Shown here: positions 60,725-64,000 of the stretch, one piece after another
Layout of the letters: every line of letters begins with the position of its first letter
How positions within the stretch are numbered: the stretch's first letter is position 1
Assembly: GCA_963693085.1 (NCBI GenBank)
Contig: OY856409.1
Location: forward strand, 293,484,058-293,548,057
From: Alisma plantago-aquatica
Lineage: Eukaryota; Streptophyta; Magnoliopsida; Alismatales; Alismataceae
DNA length: 64,000 bases
Direction of reading: 5' to 3'
Notes under the pieces: generated by a model
Database searches by the model: none
What the model was told of the DNA's origin: nothing
What the model saw: the letters and a program-made list of their open reading frames with translations, nothing else
Made by a program: the position numbers and the translations under genes

Positions 60725-62204
60725 CCACATGTCAGTCAATATGAGATATTGAGATTACATATATCTCAGGAAGTCTGCTCTGGTTTAAGAAATAAGATTG
60801 AATAATGATGATGATGACTGCTCTGTGCCTCTAGCTCAATCTAGATATCATTGGCAGAGGAACTACACACACACTATAACACCATACATAGATTGTAGGT
60901 TGATTTTGTTCTTCAATTTTCCATTTACTTGGGTTGCAATGATGTGTGACTAGGCACCTCTCATTACTTTTGATGTCATAATTTGTTATGGACATTCACT
61001 GCCAACATAATATGGGACTTATAGGGTCACACACATAGGAACTCGTTTAGAAGACGAGTTTGATCTTGAATGATGATTTGTTTGATTAATAAAGTGTTTA
61101 GGTATTAAATTCACGCAACAAATCAGCTGACTTAACTACCAAATAATCTGTTCAAGTGTAGAGACAACCATTTGGAGTGTCAAGCAAATTGTATTGTGCA
61201 TTGGTTGGAATTCAACCTAAACTGGCATGTGAGATGATCGTCTCAGATGGTGTGAGATGTCCGTCTCACATGCACCAAATGGCCATTTTGGGGGTGCATT
61301 CAATTGCATCAAGGATTTATGCTAATGTCATGTTGTGAACTAATTGGAATTGAATTGCGACATATGTACAATATTGGAAAACTACAAAATGACCATCTCA
61401 CAGTGAAGATGAACATCTTGCATACAAGATGACTGTTTGTGTTTGCCAAACAGCCATTTCTGTTGTCGCAGGCTATGAAATTTCCAAAATTGTTGCAAAA
61501 ATTTGAGATCTTTCTATCCTTTCTACTCCCACATAGACTGTGAACCCTGACCCTAAACCCACCTATAATAGAGGGGTGTTGGGGGATGCCCAGAATACAA
61601 CACAGACAATTGACAATCAGTTGCTCTGACAATTGTTGTCCTCTCTGGTTGTGGTAACCAAGAGAGTCCAAGCAATTCCTACCTAACTAGGGAGGGATAG
61701 CTACGGGAGAGAAACAACTAAGGATCACTGTTGTGGGAGAGAAGGTTGGTGATTAGTACACCAACAGGAGGGACAACTCCTTCATGTCCATTCTAGTTGG
61801 ATGGCAGGAGTTCTAGTTGGTCTGTGTGGACTTATCTAGAGGTGAAGTGGCCTTTGCTCGTCGCTAAGGAGGATGATGTCAGCTAGTAGTCAGTGATGAG
61901 GAGTTTTAGCAAATAATGATGTTTGAGTCTGTGTCCCTAGAGGAGAAGTTAGATGAGTCCCAGTCGTGTCCCTGGAGTAGTCATATGAGTCCCAGTGCAA
62001 CTAGGAGTTGCAAAGACACCGTCTAAGATAGAGTGTGCATCTACATCGATGAGGATTGTCACTGGACTTGCTCCGGGACTAGGTATATCTTTGTGAAACC
62101 ATCCTTTCCATTACATATTTATTGACGTGATCCGCTGGTTTATGACAAATATGTCAGTAAAAATTTTGTCTCCATTTCATGTCTGATGATATATTTCCCT
62201 ACAG
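60725..62204 (+). repeat. C 5' LTR, second piece
   Basis: Resumes the copia LTR after T2 and ends CCCTACA, one base before the primer site. Contains two adjacent hairpins at 61230-61270. No gene is seen; the 120-codon minus frame at 61309-61671 has no recognised domain. Confidence 0.75.
61230..61270. other. Twin hairpins in C LTR
   Basis: TGAGA (61230) with TCTCA (61241), then TGTGAGA (61251-61257) with TCTCACA (61264-61270), both with 6-nt loops. Related GATG/CATCT words recur at 61385-61430. Confidence 0.55.
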
Positions 62205-62205
62205 T

Positions 62206-62223
62206 GGTATCAAAGCCACGTCA
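62206..62223 (+). other. C primer-binding site (tRNA-Met type)
   Basis: TGGTATCAAAGCCACGTC; one change from TGGTATCAGAGCC, preceded by LTR end ACA and one spacer G, as usual for copia elements. Confidence 0.82.
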
Positions 62224-63650
62224 ATTAATTGTGTCTTGGAATAATTGATATGATTGGATATTTGGTTTTATCAAGTTTAATTATTGCACGTGATGTGAAT
62301 ATGTAAACTAGTTAATGTGCGCACCCAACTAATCACCACATAATAAACCCAAACCAATATATATATATGCAAATTACACATGTCACCCTAAAAGCAAGTT
62401 TTGATGGTATATGTGTAGCATGGTTATGGCCAATAGCCCCTATTATCTATGCTTGATTGTGTGATTGGTTAATCCTTTTTATCTTGGTCTGCAACTGAGC
62501 CTCTCTCTTATCTTCCCAATGTAAAAGTATTATTTTCTTATACCTTTGCTCCCCTCAAATGTAACCCAAGGTTTCGCAATTATCATGTAAAATTAGGATA
62601 GTTTACTTTGTTGTTTTGAAAAAGAAGAAAGATGCCAACTGGATGCATGGTGGAGTCGAGCCAACCAGTTGGAGGGTCCGAGCCGACCGGCTGCTAGGAC
62701 CGAGATGACCGTATGGTGGGGCCAAGATGATCGGCTGGAGAGTCGACCAGGAGCCTGAAGGACCAAACAAGACGACCATTTAGAGGATCCAAACAATCAG
62801 CTATAGGATGACCAACCGATCATTTGGAGGAGCCAAATGACCGACTGGAGGTGACCAACTGACCGGCCAAGAGGCGAGTCAATTGGTTCAAAGATTAAAC
62901 CAGTCAACCCATATTAGCAAGCACAGATCTTCATCAACAATAGGTTTCTACATGTGATGTGGACCTAGGATGACATAATTCTATGTGGCTCTAAGGAATT
63001 ACATTAGGCTGGCCATAACCATCGCCTTTTGTTTATTGCATATTTTCATTGTGGGTTATAGCATGTATATTGTACATACTATATATGTGATGATTGGTTA
63101 ATGTGTATGTATTTATACAAACTCCCTCAATTAAAATATTGATTCTTAGATGTTTTCCATAAGCAGTACACATGAAAATCTTGATCACTAAGTGTGGGCA
63201 CGCCGTAGCATGGTGCACTATCTATCTTGTGGAAGTGTGATGGTAGATATGTGGGTCTTCCCCAGTAGGGTGCATAGTCTATCATGTTGGCTTATGGGTC
63301 AGGCTTAACTATGTGATCTTAATTGGATTAAGCACCTAGAAACATGCAGATGATTATGGCAAGGATTTGTGCATTTCATATATCTAAGAGTTGCATGTGA
63401 TGTAATTGGCAAAGGTTGCCTACCTGATAGAATCAAGTTGTGGGTGACAGCCCTAGCTAGCACATGATTTTGGTAAAATTAGGATCTTGGCCTACTAGAA
63501 TATTGTACGATGCAATATTCTGAATTGATATTGAGGGATATCAATTTGAATACAATAGTGGAAGTGATAGTTAACTAAAGACCTAATTAATATTGACTTT
63601 TCAAATCAAATCCAATCAAAAATTGATTTTTGACAAATGCAAATTTTCTA
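62224..63650 (+). other. C leader with degenerate tandem repeats
   Basis: About 1.4 kb between primer site and gag without a plausible gene. A TA run lies at 62360-62370. At about 62640-62885 words such as GACCGACTGGAGG, GAGCCGACCGGCTG and AGATGATCGGCTGGAG recur about every 30 bp. Possible packaging or leader structure; not demonstrated. Confidence 0.5.
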
Positions 63651-63654
63651 TTGT

Positions 63655-63985
63655 AGAATCAAATGAAAAAATTCAATCATCGTAATTGGATGAATTAAAT
63701 GAGATTTGTTTCCATAACTGATTATGACCTTGAGAAGTGTTCTACATGTTCTTGAAACACCAATGTCAGTGTCCACTCCAAATTTTCCTAAGAGTGACAT
63801 GGATACTAATTTGAAGCATGTCAATGGTGTTATGAACATCAAGAACCATATGTTGGGTTGTATGAACTATGAGTTACATAAACAACATGATAAGCATGAA
63901 AGGTATAATGTCTCTGAGGTGCTATTTGAGTGCAAACTAACAGAGTGAGATCCAATAGAGCCTCATGTGCTCAATACGATTGGAC
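63655..63985 (+). pseudogene. C gag (copia-type), N-terminal part
   Basis: Copia gag forms the particle. Pieces fit the family: an Asn-Trp segment (FNHRNWMN, stop, MRFVSITDYDLEK, about 63673-63735), then after a frameshift VLHVLETPMSV, MNIKNHMLGCMNYELHKQHD (63829-63888) and YNVSEVLFECKLTE (63903-63945). After a stop at 63946 comes EPHVLNTIGHMKHL, corresponding to the conserved 'V-x-x-H-V-L-K-M-I' stretch. The start codon is unclear and the rest lies right of the window. Confidence 0.6.
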
Positions 63986-64000
63986 ATATGAAGCATCTTG

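Larger units (their letters stand above)
48982..64000 (+). mobile_element. Ty1/copia element C, 5' part, interrupted by T2
   Basis: The LTR begins TGTTGGTATG at 48982, is split by T2, resumes at 60725 and ends CCCTACA at 62204 (about 2.16 kb in total). A tRNA-Met primer site, a leader with degenerate repeats and the start of a copia gag follow. Pol and the 3' LTR lie right of the window. The left boundary is confirmed by comparison with the X 5' LTR. Confidence 0.8.

Overview
The window is plant intergenic DNA built almost entirely from nested retrotransposons. A flowering plant with a repeat-rich genome is the best reading: primer-binding sites match plant initiator tRNA-Met and tRNA-Asp, the pol genes are plant Athila-like, chromovirus and Ty1/copia types, and a plant L1-type LINE with a DUF4283 ORF1 is present. 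I found no low-copy host gene, rRNA or tRNA gene. I cannot name the species.

Left block (1-9447). A LINE 5' part (1 to about 808, minus strand) abuts a decayed Athila-like element A1 (about 809-8795, minus). A 2.1 kb solo LTR (1657-3804) interrupts the A1 reverse transcriptase, with a perfect 5-bp target duplication. A 650-bp stretch at 8796-9447 is unassigned.

Main scaffold (9448-48981). An old chromovirus X (plus strand, LTRs of about 4.2 kb) has its gag-pol at about 24.7-29.4 kb. Its 5' LTR is split by chromovirus T1 (10577-21488). Its 3' LTR is split by the 17-kb Athila-like element A2 (30673-47718, minus) and then by a Ty1/copia element C (48982 to beyond the window). The LTR of C is in turn split by T2 (49662-60724, minus), a sister of T1. 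Joining the split LTR pieces and comparing the two X LTRs fixes most insertion points to the base.

Most notable system. Between pol and the 3' LTR, A2 carries an extra reading frame of about 5 kb (38653-33653, minus). It combines a basic N-terminus, a region resembling the 'putative plant transposon protein' family, a Ser/Thr/Pro-rich stretch, a coiled coil, an acidic stretch, and two tandem Ulp1-like (C48, SUMO-protease) domains. The first C48 domain has lost its cysteine; the second keeps His, Asp, Gln and Cys. A TATA box and CpG-rich leader lie upstream, 68-bp tandem repeats lie between, and a second copy of the polypurine tract follows it. This looks like a captured or env-position gene cassette in a retrotransposon.

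T1 and T2 have similar LTR pairs, intact primer site and identical polypurine tract, yet share a stop codon in a ruined integrase. This suggests they moved as already defective copies helped by another element. All coding regions here are interrupted, so every one is called a pseudogene.
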